A DNA stretch of 64,000 bases, taken from NCBI RefSeq assembly GCF_003123685.1, contig NZ_QCYJ01000103.1:186001-250000 (forward strand), written 5' to 3'. The stretch comes from Nocardia aurea. Lineage in GTDB: Bacteria > Actinomycetota > Actinomycetes > Mycobacteriales > Mycobacteriaceae. The translations under genes were made by a program, and so were the position numbers. Each line of letters opens with the position of its first letter. Within the stretch, counting starts at the first letter, position 1. The notes beneath the pieces were generated by a model. That model had not been told where the DNA came from. It did no database searches and saw only the letters and a program-made list of their open reading frames with translations. Of this stretch, positions 9,330-17,416 are shown one piece after another.

Positions 9330-9780
9330 TTCGGTGCATTCCGCGATGACGCGAAATGTACTCCGGCAGGTGCCGTAGCGATTATCGCTGCGGCGGTTAC
9401 TGTTTCGTCTCAACTATCGGTCCAACGCTCGGCCGATCGGGCGCTGGCCGCGGCGCGCGGAACCGTGACACGGGTCGCTCGGACGGCGCGGTAGCGATTC
9501 TGTCCTATACCCCGGAAAACGTCGATCGTGATCTCGCCGTTGCCGCGACTCTGTTGACCGGCGACTTCCTCGATACGTATACCCGGCTCGCGGACACCGT
9601 GGTCGCTCCCGCCGCGAAGGAAAAGCGGGTCACCATGCTGGCGATCCCCGCAGGGCCGCGATCGAGTCCGTGACCTCCGCCCGGGCCAGTGTGATCGTCT
9701 ACATCAATCAAGTCACCATGGTCGCGAGGTCGACGCGTGATGATTCGGACGACAGCGGCGGATCTCTGGTCGGCAGAGCG
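9330..9780 (+). pseudogene. Broken Mce-associated membrane protein gene
   Basis: Pieces in three frames assemble into an Mce-associated membrane protein. Frame one gives a membrane segment (AGAVAIIAAAVTVSSQLSV) and RALAAARG. A second frame from about 9485 gives VAILSYTPENVDRDLAVAAT and GDFLDTYTRLADTVVAPAAK. A third from about 9655 gives AAIESVTSARASVIVYINQV. The middle and last parts match the typical order (SYTP, then LTG.F...Y, then VNQ) of these proteins, which normally follow mce operons. At least two frameshifts are needed and no mce genes are nearby, so it is a remnant. Confidence 0.65.
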
Positions 9781-9806
9781 GAGAATTGGCCGGTTCTCGA
9801 CACGGC

Positions 9807-9839
9807 GATGCCCCCGGCCACCTCTCGGCCGGGGGCATC
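9807..9839 (-). terminator. Strong hairpin terminator after the acyl-CoA dehydrogenase gene
   Basis: A perfect 13-base stem (9807-9819 with 9827-9839) and seven-base loop ACCTCTC lie 12 bases past the minus-strand stop. No clear T-tract follows, as is common in actinobacteria. Confidence 0.75.
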
Positions 9840-9851
9840 GCCGAAGGAAGG

Positions 9852-11090
9852 TCAGTCCTCGAGTTCTTCGGGCTGCAGCAGGAATTCGCCGATGTAGGTG
9901 CGTGACTGGTCCGCGTTCAGGGGCTGGAACATCGACGCCGCGGAATCACGGTACAGGCGCTCGAAGATCGTGCCCTTGCGGAAGGACGATCCTCCGACCA
10001 GGCTCATGGCATGCCGGGTCATGTGCAGCACATTGTCGGCGATGAAGGTCTTGGCAAGACCGATGTAGGGGAAGCGGAGCTCGATCGGCCAGGCATCGTC
10101 CTTGCCGTCCATCACCTCCTGACATGTCTGGTACAGCACCCGGCGTGAGAGTTCGACACGCGAGGCCATGTCACCGACGCCGTCGATGATGTGACCGACG
10201 GTGGCGACTTTGGTCTCGGCGGCGGCGATCGCGCCGAAGGTCGCGCCGAGGGTCTTCTTCGACAGCGCCGCGCGTGACTCCTCGAGTACTCGCTGCTGCA
10301 TGCCGAGGTAGATGCTGGCGAACATCAGCGAGGCCCATTCCAGAACGCCGAACGCGCCGGATCGCCACTCGCTGATGAATCCTTCCTCGGGCACGTAGTA
10401 GCCCTCGAAATGGATGGTCTGGGTGCCGGTGGCGTGCATTCCCAGCGCGTTCCAGGTCTTTTCGATCCGGATACCGTCGCCGTTGCCGTCCTCGTCGACC
10501 GTGAAGTCGCCGATGAACAGACTTTCGGCGCTGACTCGGGCCTCGAAGTCTTCGGGCAGGTTGCCCTCGGCGTCGGTGATGGTGGCATTGGTGGTGATGA
10601 TGTCGGCGGCCTCGCAGAGGGTGCCCCAGGTCTTCTTGCCGTAGAGGCGCCAGCCGCCGTCGGGCTGCGGCACCGCCTTCATATCGGCCAGGCCGCTGAA
10701 TCCGGCCCGCTGCTCGGAGAACGGTCCGAAGACGAGTTCACCCTCGGCGACCCGTCCGAGCCAATACTTGTTCTGCTCCTCGCTCATCAAGCTACCGGCG
10801 ATACCGACCATGATGTAGTGCATGTTGTAGGCGAGTGTGATCGCGGAATCGCCGCGAGACAACTCGGTGATCACCTTGGACGCGTGGAGCAGACCGCCGC
10901 CCAGGCCGCCGAATTCCTTCGGCACCGGAAGGGCGCCGAGTCCGGACTCTTTGAAAGCCTTGATCGACGGGTAGGCGAAACTGTCCTCGACGTCGTATTT
11001 CGGGCCGATTTCACGGAAGAACCGCGAGACCTGCTGTGCTTTCTCGAAGTGCGGTTCGAATTCTTCTTCGGTCATATCGAAATTCAGCAT
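9852..11090 (-). CDS. Acyl-CoA dehydrogenase
   Basis: A 412-residue flavoprotein. The start is fixed by AGGAG at 11096-11100 before ATG 11090; the frame stays open much further upstream but that part is antisense to other genes. Family features include FGGLGGGLLHASKVITELSR, GDSAITLAYNMHYI, GDFTVDEDGNGDGIRIEKTW and LVGGSSFRKGTIFERLYRDS. It probably introduces the double bond into the CoA thioester made by the ligase encoded at 12823. The SCP2-domain gene lies 38 bases upstream in the same direction; a hairpin follows the stop. Confidence 0.88.
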   Translation of the reverse strand: MLNFDMTEEEFEPHFEKAQQVSRFFREIGPKYDVEDSFAYPSIKAFKESGLGALPVPKEFGGLGGGLLHASKVITELSRGDSAITLAYNMHYIMVGIAGSLMSEEQNKYWLGRVAEGELVFGPFSEQRAGFSGLADMKAVPQPDGGWRLYGKKTWGTLCEAADIITTNATITDAEGNLPEDFEARVSAESLFIGDFTVDEDGNGDGIRIEKTWNALGMHATGTQTIHFEGYYVPEEGFISEWRSGAFGVLEWASLMFASIYLGMQQRVLEESRAALSKKTLGATFGAIAAAETKVATVGHIIDGVGDMASRVELSRRVLYQTCQEVMDGKDDAWPIELRFPYIGLAKTFIADNVLHMTRHAMSLVGGSSFRKGTIFERLYRDSAASMFQPLNADQSRTYIGEFLLQPEELED

Positions 11091-11128
11091 GGATACTCCT
11101 AGCGTGGGGATTCGGGGTGCAGGAATGG

Positions 11129-11542
11129 CTAGCGGATCAGCAGATCCTCGCGGCCGTTGTCGACGAGGAGTTTCTTGTACACGTCGAACAGTCCGTTGGT
11201 GAGCGGCAGCAGTTTGAGGGCCACCGAGCGTTTGCCGTCGAGCTTCACTTTTCGCTGGGCCATGGCGAGGGTGAAGTTGAGTTTGCCCTGCCAGAACTTG
11301 TTGCTGTTGTCCGATGACATCCGCAGCTGTACCGACGATGTGAGCCCTTTCGCCGCTTCGCCGGTCGTGACCGTCTGTCCGGGAAAGTCGATGACCAGGA
11401 TCGCGTCCGGGTCGGTTTGGATCAATGTGACGACCAAGCCGGTGCCTTTCGTCGCCTCGACGAAAGATGTTTCCTTGGTCGCGATTTCGAAGATTCCTCC
11501 GATGTATTTGTAGACCTCGTCGGCGTTGGCGAAAGTGCTCAT
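11129..11542 (-). CDS. SCP2 sterol/lipid-carrier domain protein
   Basis: This 137-residue single-domain protein has the SCP2 pattern: a beta-rich N-terminus (GTGLVVTLIQTDPDAILVID), VQLRMSSDNSNKFWQGKLNF and a C-terminal helix (KLLPLTNGLFDVYKKLL). SCP2 domains bind hydrophobic acyl-CoA or sterol ligands, and here one may present the substrate to the acyl-CoA dehydrogenase encoded just downstream. Its start faces the divergent NTF2 gene across a 289-base region holding the likely promoters. Confidence 0.75.
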   Translation of the reverse strand: MSTFANADEVYKYIGGIFEIATKETSFVEATKGTGLVVTLIQTDPDAILVIDFPGQTVTTGEAAKGLTSSVQLRMSSDNSNKFWQGKLNFTLAMAQRKVKLDGKRSVALKLLPLTNGLFDVYKKLLVDNGREDLLIR

Positions 11543-11831
11543 GGATCGACCCTTTGCTCGCGGTTGATGTCCAGTCAGTCTGGCAATGACGTGAGGGCGC
11601 CCACACCTCCCGGAAGAGTGATTTCACCCCGACGAAGGGGGAGAAAAGCGTCGGACGACGGTCCGAGGGGCTTCCGCCGGGCGGACCCGGGGTCGCCGGG
11701 GTCGAACCGACGATGTGAGCTCCGTCTCCCCCCTTAGAGCAGTTCTTTTCCTCCGAGAGGAGGTCGTTCTCCTCGCCGGCGCGCAATACGTTTGAAACCG
11801 TTCCAGACGAACCGAGGGAGAGCGAACTTCC
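11543..11831. promoter_or_regulatory. Divergent promoter region between SCP2 and NTF2 genes
   Basis: This intergenic stretch separates the two arms of the catabolic cluster. It holds a short palindrome CCAGTCAGTCTGG near 11570 and a CCTCC/GGAGG hairpin near 11751-11765. No coding frame is convincing. It is the natural place for the tandem LuxR proteins to act, but no site can be assigned. Confidence 0.4.
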
Positions 11832-12284
11832 ATGAGTCATTTCTTTGCCGTCAAGTGGCTGAAGGCCTTCCGTGAGAGCCCCGAGGCCGTAGTGGCCCTC
11901 TACGCCGACGGTTTCCTTTTCGAGGATCCGATTCTCGGCCAGAAGATCACCGATCGTGACGAACTCCTTCGCGTATTCGCCCCGTACGCGAACAAGGACA
12001 CCGAGAACGGCATCGGCATCAACAACTTCCGCATCGACGAGGTCGTCGGCGACGAGAAGTCCGCGATCTACCGCTGGACCTGGGAAGCGCCGACCGCGAC
12101 AGCCTTCGTCGGCGTCCCGACCGGTGGCAAGGTGCCGGGAACCCGCGGCATCACCTTCCACGTCTACGACGAGCAGGGACTGATCCTCAAAGAGGCGAGC
12201 CTGTGGGACGTGGCCACCGCTGTCGCCGAACTGGGCCAGCCGGTCACCCCGCACGCGGTGACCGCGTCGCCCGCGCTCGTCTGA
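11832..12284 (+). CDS. NTF2/SnoaL-like fold protein, first copy
   Basis: A 150-residue protein of the NTF2/SnoaL-like group, preceded by a purine-rich GAGGGAGAG. Recognition rests on size, the N-terminal helix with VVALYADGFLFEDPILGQKI, the middle YRWTWEAP and the strand GITFHVYDEQGLILKEASLW. Such proteins form cone-shaped pockets and may act as hydratases, isomerases or binding proteins. The next gene is a paralogue, so the two may form a heterodimer. Confidence 0.7.
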   Translation: MSHFFAVKWLKAFRESPEAVVALYADGFLFEDPILGQKITDRDELLRVFAPYANKDTENGIGINNFRIDEVVGDEKSAIYRWTWEAPTATAFVGVPTGGKVPGTRGITFHVYDEQGLILKEASLWDVATAVAELGQPVTPHAVTASPALV

Positions 12285-12317
12285 AAAACGCACTCTCCGA
12301 GAGGATTTCCGATAATC

Positions 12318-12821
12318 ATGAGCACTCACGACGAGCACGCCGCGCGCTGGGCGGCGGCGTTGACCACCGACACCGAAACCGCGGTCGCGCTGTACGCCGA
12401 CGATCTGGTCTACGACGACCACGCCGACCGCGATCACGTGATCTCGACGGCGATCACCAAGGGTGAACTCGCCCCGAGGCTTGCGCCTTTCGCCAACACC
12501 GACGCGGCCAACGGGGTCGGTACCCATCGGTTCGAGGTCTTCGAGAGTTTCGCGCTGGCTGGTGAGGGAGGCAATCCCGCCGTGGTGATCCGCTGGAACT
12601 GGACCGGTGAAGGCCTGCACACCTACCGCGGTGTGGCGACCGGCGGCCGTACCCTGACCACCGAGGGCATCACCTGGCACCAGCTCGACGCGACCGGCAA
12701 GATCACGCGGGAGACCACCTACTGGAACGACACCCCCGTGTTGCAGGAGCTCGGGCTGCCGATCATCACCCCCGAGTACTGGGTCGAAGGCTTCGATCCG
12801 TCCAGCCTCGTCGGCTCCTGA
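12318..12821 (+). CDS. NTF2/SnoaL-like fold protein, second copy
   Basis: A 167-residue paralogue of the preceding gene, 33 bases downstream, with the same landmarks: TAVALYADDLVYDDHADRDH, IRWNWTGEGLHTYRGVATGG and GITWHQLDATGKITRETTYW. The conserved acidic and His residues early in the chain resemble SnoaL-type pockets. It ends one base before the acyl-CoA ligase start, so it is part of that operon. No specific reaction can be assigned. Confidence 0.7.
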   Translation: MSTHDEHAARWAAALTTDTETAVALYADDLVYDDHADRDHVISTAITKGELAPRLAPFANTDAANGVGTHRFEVFESFALAGEGGNPAVVIRWNWTGEGLHTYRGVATGGRTLTTEGITWHQLDATGKITRETTYWNDTPVLQELGLPIITPEYWVEGFDPSSLVGS

Positions 12822-12822
12822 T

Positions 12823-14388
12823 ATGTGGGGTACGTTGCCGGACGTCCTGGATCGGGCGTGCACCTATTACTCTTCATCGGTCGCGATCATCGACGGTGAA
12901 CGATGCATCACCTATCAGGAAATGCGGGAGTGGCGTGACCGTGTCGCCAACGCTCTCGTCGGGTTGGGTGTGCAGAAGGGGGAGCGGGTCGGCCTGCTGC
13001 TGCCGAACTGCCTGGAATTCATTCCGACCCAGCACGGCATTTGGGCGGCCGGTGGCGTACTGGTCCAGCTGCCCACGCGCAGCGCCGCTGAAGGATTGCG
13101 CTCCAACCTGGCGCAGACCGATGCGACCACGCTTATCTACCACGCTCAGTTCGACGAGATAGTCGCCGGGATCCGAGAGCGGTTGCCGAAACTGCAGAAC
13201 CTGATACGCGTCGGCGGTATCCCAGGAGCGAATTCGAATGAGGCCGTCGACTACCGGATCCTGATCGAGGATCAGCCGACGAAGCGGCCACCCGTCGATC
13301 TGGGGGAGGATGACGAGGCGTATGTGCTGTTCACCTCAGGTAGCACCGGAGAACCGAAGGGCGTGGTGAATTCCCACGCGACGTGGGCGCAATACAGTAT
13401 CTCGGCGGGCCTGGAGATCGGTGACATTCGTTTCGGTGAAATATTCGCGCACGGGGCGCCGTTGACCCATTTCACGCAGATTTTCGTTTTGCCCACGTTC
13501 ATTCGGGGCGGTACGAATGTCATGTTGCCCGGCTTGGATGTCGACGGCCTGCTTGCCAGTATCGAGCGGGACCGGGTGAGTGCCACGGCGGTGGTGCCGA
13601 CGATCATCTACCTGCTGCTGGATCATCCGCAGCGCACATACTTCGATCTGTCCTCACTCGAGACGATGATCTACGCGGGATCGCCCATCGCGCCGGAACG
13701 GTTGCGTGAGGCGCTCGAGGTCTTCGGCCCGATCTTCATCCAGACCTACGCGGGTACCGAGCAGGGCTACATCTCGTGCCTGCGCAAGAACGAGCACCGC
13801 GTCGACGATCCGATCTGGGTCGAGCGCCTCGCGTCCGCGGGCAGGCCCATGTTTCCGGTCCGGGTGAGCATCCGCGACGACGACGGTAGGTCACTGCCGG
13901 TCGGCGAGGTGGGGGAGATCTGTTCGAGCCAACTCGGGCAGATGCTCGGCTATCTGGACACGGCCCGAAACCTCGAAACCCTGCGTGAAGGGTGGGTGTA
14001 CACCGGGGATGTCGGCCGACTCGACGAATTCGGATTCCTCTACATCGTCGACCGCAAGAAGGACATGGTCGTGAGCGGCGGCTTCAACGTCTTTCCACGG
14101 CAGGTGGAAGACGTGCTGTCGACCCACCCCGCAGTGGCGCTGTCGGCGGTGATCGGTGTGCCGCACGACAAATGGGGCGAAGCGGTGCACGCCGTGGTCG
14201 TGCGCAGAGCAGGCGCCTCGGTCTCCGAGGGTGAATTGATCGATCACGTCAAGGCTGCACTGGGTAGCGTCCCCGCACCGAAGACGGTCGAATTCGTCGA
14301 CAGCATTCCGGTCAATCCGGCGGGCAAGGTCGACAAGAAGACGATCCGCGCACCCTACTGGCAGGGGCGAGAACGGCAGATCGGATGA
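12823..14388 (+). CDS. Acyl-CoA synthetase (AMP-dependent ligase)
   Basis: A 521-residue adenylate-forming enzyme with all core motifs: phosphate loop LFTSGSTGEPKGVVNSH (about residues 167-183), YAGTEQGY, YTGDVGRLDEFGFLYIVDRK, the hinge region GGFNVFPRQVEDVL and the C-terminal catalytic Lys in NPAGKVDKKTIR. It activates a carboxylic acid to its CoA thioester through an acyl-AMP, probably the entry step for the substrate of this cluster. Start and upstream stop are one base apart. The chain-length preference cannot be read from the sequence. Confidence 0.9.
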   Translation: MWGTLPDVLDRACTYYSSSVAIIDGERCITYQEMREWRDRVANALVGLGVQKGERVGLLLPNCLEFIPTQHGIWAAGGVLVQLPTRSAAEGLRSNLAQTDATTLIYHAQFDEIVAGIRERLPKLQNLIRVGGIPGANSNEAVDYRILIEDQPTKRPPVDLGEDDEAYVLFTSGSTGEPKGVVNSHATWAQYSISAGLEIGDIRFGEIFAHGAPLTHFTQIFVLPTFIRGGTNVMLPGLDVDGLLASIERDRVSATAVVPTIIYLLLDHPQRTYFDLSSLETMIYAGSPIAPERLREALEVFGPIFIQTYAGTEQGYISCLRKNEHRVDDPIWVERLASAGRPMFPVRVSIRDDDGRSLPVGEVGEICSSQLGQMLGYLDTARNLETLREGWVYTGDVGRLDEFGFLYIVDRKKDMVVSGGFNVFPRQVEDVLSTHPAVALSAVIGVPHDKWGEAVHAVVVRRAGASVSEGELIDHVKAALGSVPAPKTVEFVDSIPVNPAGKVDKKTIRAPYWQGRERQIG

Positions 14389-14446
14389 GGCGCAACGGAA
14401 TCCGCACGGTCCGGTCCGACAATTCACACCATACGAGGAGCATCCG

Positions 14447-15952
14447 ATGAGTACGCCTCATTACCCGCTGTATATCGACGGCAAGTGGCACGACACCGCC
14501 GAACACTACGAAATCCGCAGTCCCGCGACCGAGGAACTGGTCGCCACGGTCGCCAAGGGCGGCGTGGCCGAGGTCGAACTCGCGGTTGCCGCGGCCAAGG
14601 CCGCGCACGAGGAGGGCGGCTGGCGCCGGACACCGCCTGCCGAACGCGCGGCCCTGCTCCACGATGTCGCCGCGCGACTGGCGGGCCGGGTGGACGAGTT
14701 GGCGGTCCTGCAGACTCGGGAGAACGGCGCGACCATTCGCATCACCGGCGCGTTGCACGTCGGATTGTCCGCGGCGCAGATCCAGTATCTGGCGTCGCTG
14801 GCGGAGAACTACGAATGGGAGACCACCGGCCCCGAGATCGGCCCGATCCCGGCGGTGGGCATCATCCGGCGCGAGCCGATCGGTGTGGTCGCAGCCATTG
14901 TGCCGTGGAACATTCCACTTCTGACCACGGTGTGGAAGATCGCTCCCGCCCTCGTCGCGGGCAATACCGTGGTCCTCAAACCCGACGAGCACGCGCCGCT
15001 GCTCGCACTCGAACTCGCCAAGGAGTTCGAGGCCGCCGGACTGCCCGCGGGCGTTCTCAATGTCATCACCGGTGACGGCGAACCGGTCGGTGCGCACCTG
15101 GCCGGACATCCCCATGTCCGCAAGGTGGCCTTCACAGGCTCGACCGCGGTCGGCAAAGCCATTTTGCGCCAGTCCGCCGACACCATCCGCCGGGTGACAC
15201 TCGAACTCGGCGGCAAGGGCGCGAACATCCTGCTCGACGACGCCGATCTCGATATCGCGATCGACGGCGCGCTGTTCGCCTGCATGGCCAATAACGGCCA
15301 GGCGTGCGAGGCCGGGACCAGACTTCTGGTGCCGGCCGACCAGCGTGACGACATCGTGCGACGCCTGGTTGCTCGCGCGTCGACCCTGAAACTCGGCGAC
15401 CCGCTCGATCCGACCACCCATATCGGGCCGATCGCCTCGGCCGTCCAGCGCGACCGGATCGTCGAGTACTTCGGCATCGCCGCGCAGGAGGGCGCGACCG
15501 CCGTACTGGGCGGACGCGTGCCGCCCGGCGCCGAATTCGAGAAGGGCTACTGGGTCGAACCGACGATCTTCGTCGACGTCACCAACGACATGCGGATCGT
15601 TCGCGAGGAGGTGTTCGGTCCGGTCCTGACGGTGCTCACCTACGACTCGATCGATGAGGCGGTCGAGATCGCCAACGACACCAACTACGGTCTGTCCGCG
15701 GGTGTCTGGGGTTCGGAGGAGCGCGCGCTCGATGTGGCCCGTCGGCTCGACGCGGGCATGGTGTGGGTCAACGACTGGCACGTCATCCACCCCGCCTACC
15801 CGTTCGGCGGTTACAAGGAAAGCGGGCTCGGCCGCGAAGGCGGCCCCGACGCACTCGACGAGTACACCGAGCAGAAGTTCATCTCGCTCGATCGCTCCGG
15901 CGGTATCGAGAACAAGGCCTTCGCGATCGTCATCGATCCGGTCGCCGGGTAG
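14447..15952 (+). CDS. Aldehyde dehydrogenase, NAD(P)-dependent
   Basis: A 501-residue protein of full ALDH length with GAGGAG before the ATG. Catalytic Glu is in LELGGKGANI, catalytic Cys in NNGQACEAGT, and the cofactor loop is FTGSTAVGKAI. The tail has YPFGGYKESGLGREGG. It oxidises an aldehyde to an acid that the adjacent ligase could activate, suggesting an alcohol or aldehyde precursor enters the cluster. It lies 58 bases after the ligase gene. Confidence 0.9.
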   Translation: MSTPHYPLYIDGKWHDTAEHYEIRSPATEELVATVAKGGVAEVELAVAAAKAAHEEGGWRRTPPAERAALLHDVAARLAGRVDELAVLQTRENGATIRITGALHVGLSAAQIQYLASLAENYEWETTGPEIGPIPAVGIIRREPIGVVAAIVPWNIPLLTTVWKIAPALVAGNTVVLKPDEHAPLLALELAKEFEAAGLPAGVLNVITGDGEPVGAHLAGHPHVRKVAFTGSTAVGKAILRQSADTIRRVTLELGGKGANILLDDADLDIAIDGALFACMANNGQACEAGTRLLVPADQRDDIVRRLVARASTLKLGDPLDPTTHIGPIASAVQRDRIVEYFGIAAQEGATAVLGGRVPPGAEFEKGYWVEPTIFVDVTNDMRIVREEVFGPVLTVLTYDSIDEAVEIANDTNYGLSAGVWGSEERALDVARRLDAGMVWVNDWHVIHPAYPFGGYKESGLGREGGPDALDEYTEQKFISLDRSGGIENKAFAIVIDPVAG

Positions 15953-16022
15953 GCGCAGTAGATCGTCGCGCGGTCCAGGTGGTCACGATGAGACCGCGCG
16001 ACACACTCGAGGAGGTATAACC

Positions 16023-16664
16023 ATGTCCCGCTTCGACATCGGTCGACCCCAAGGGCCGCTGCGCGTGACAGTCGAGCTGGCCGGTGCGGGTCATCATCCG
16101 GGCGCCGCGATCCTTGCCGATGACCGATGGCCGCCGGATATCGAAGGGTGGGTGGACCTGACCGAGGGACTCGCGATGCCCGCTCGCGCCGGTGGACGTG
16201 AGTCCACGGTACGGATCCAGGCGCCCGACCTGGTCGAGGCCGCGCAGCGCAGCGCACATGTCAGAACAGCGGCCGAAAGCGCGGGCGGTCCGGCCACTGT
16301 CAGCGTTCTGGTCGAGATCGCGGTGATGATCGCGCGTGACGCTCCCGCCGCCCGGGACCGCCTGGCGCGGCTGGACGCGTATCTCGAACAACCATGGATC
16401 CCGGATTCCCTGTCCTATGTGGGCACTCCGACAGGACTCGCCGGACTGCTCACCGACCTGCACTCGGTAGGTGTCGCGGACGGCGTGGTGTTGCAGCCGA
16501 TGCTGCTGCCCGAGGTACTGGAACACATCGCGTTCGACACGTTGCCACGGCTGGAATCCGCCGGTGTGCCGATGTCGGGAACGCAGCTCGGACTGCTTCG
16601 TCGACTCGGGCTTCGGCGGGGTGATCCCGTCGCACACGACCACAGCGAAAGCTTGCCCGCATAG
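16023..16664 (+). CDS. Short luciferase-like monooxygenase domain protein (C-terminal half only)
   Basis: A 213-residue protein with GGAGG upstream of its ATG. The second half, VSVLVEIAVMIARDAPAARD and YVGTPTGLAGLLTDLHSVGV followed by ADGVVLQPMLLPEVLEHIAF, resembles the C-terminal part of FMNH2-dependent NtaA/SnaA/DszA-type monooxygenases. Those are about 430 residues; the N-terminal barrel half is absent here. The flavin reductase gene 32 bases downstream supports a link to reduced flavin. It could be a decayed monooxygenase or a regulatory stub; the intact frame and good ribosome site argue it is still made. Confidence 0.6.
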   Translation: MSRFDIGRPQGPLRVTVELAGAGHHPGAAILADDRWPPDIEGWVDLTEGLAMPARAGGRESTVRIQAPDLVEAAQRSAHVRTAAESAGGPATVSVLVEIAVMIARDAPAARDRLARLDAYLEQPWIPDSLSYVGTPTGLAGLLTDLHSVGVADGVVLQPMLLPEVLEHIAFDTLPRLESAGVPMSGTQLGLLRRLGLRRGDPVAHDHSESLPA

Positions 16665-16696
16665 CACCGCAGAGCGAGCAGATTCAGGAGGAACCG

Positions 16697-17251
16697 ATGT
16701 CGAATTCGATGGAGATGTCCGGCGAGCCGTCAGCTCGGCCGGATCGTTTCCAGAACGTGAGCGCTGTCGAGTATCGAGCGGCTCTGCGGCGACATCCCGC
16801 AGGGGTCACCATCGTGACTCTGAACTCTCGAGGTCGGCCGGTCGGATTCACCGCGACGTCCTTCGCATCGCTGTCGCTGGATCCGCCGCTGGTGTCGTTC
16901 AACATCACCTGCACCTCCTCGAGCATCGGCGCGCTCGAAGTCGCCGAATCGGTGGTGATCCACCTGCTCGGCGCCCATCAATCGCCGCTGGCCCAACGCT
17001 TTTCCCGCAGCGCCGACGAACGCTTCGCCGATGAATCGCTGTGGTCCCCACTCGATACCGGTGAGCCGGTTCTGCATGGCACGCCGACATGGATTCACGG
17101 GCGGGTCCATCAGTTGATCCCCGCAGGCGACTCGGTCCTGGTGATCTGTCGGGTCGTGCGCGTGCACTGGGACGAAGACGGCGCTGGGCTGCACGCACCC
17201 TTGCTATATCACAAAGGTGGTTACGCCGCCGCTATGCCGCTCCACGAGTGA
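16697..17251 (+). CDS. Flavin reductase-like domain protein
   Basis: A 184-residue flavin reductase-like protein (HpaC/NtaB type). RRHPAGVTIVTLNSRGRPVG, FTATSFASLSLDPPLVSFNI and the C-terminal LLYHKGGYAA are typical of this FMN-binding split barrel. It would supply reduced flavin to a two-component monooxygenase. AGGAGG lies seven bases before the ATG. It is the last gene of the plus-strand catabolic operon; the only in-operon partner is the truncated luciferase-like protein, so its true partner may be elsewhere. Confidence 0.85.
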   Translation: MSNSMEMSGEPSARPDRFQNVSAVEYRAALRRHPAGVTIVTLNSRGRPVGFTATSFASLSLDPPLVSFNITCTSSSIGALEVAESVVIHLLGAHQSPLAQRFSRSADERFADESLWSPLDTGEPVLHGTPTWIHGRVHQLIPAGDSVLVICRVVRVHWDEDGAGLHAPLLYHKGGYAAAMPLHE

Positions 17252-17416
17252 TCCGGAGAAGTTAGCCCGTGATATGCCACGATCGCTGTACGCGGTCGAA
17301 ATCGGGTGTTGTGACCAGCCTATCCGCGTATGCTGTGCATATGCTGGACGTTGATCGGGTACCCCGTCGTGCGAGGTACCGCAACGGGGTAGGTGGTCGG
17401 GAGTTGGGTTCGGCTG

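Noticed and set aside
11091..12863. N-terminal extension giving a 1003-residue protein with the acyl-CoA dehydrogenase
   Set aside because: The extension is antisense to the SCP2-adjacent promoter and both NTF2 genes, has no family resemblance, and AGGAG fixes the start at 11090.
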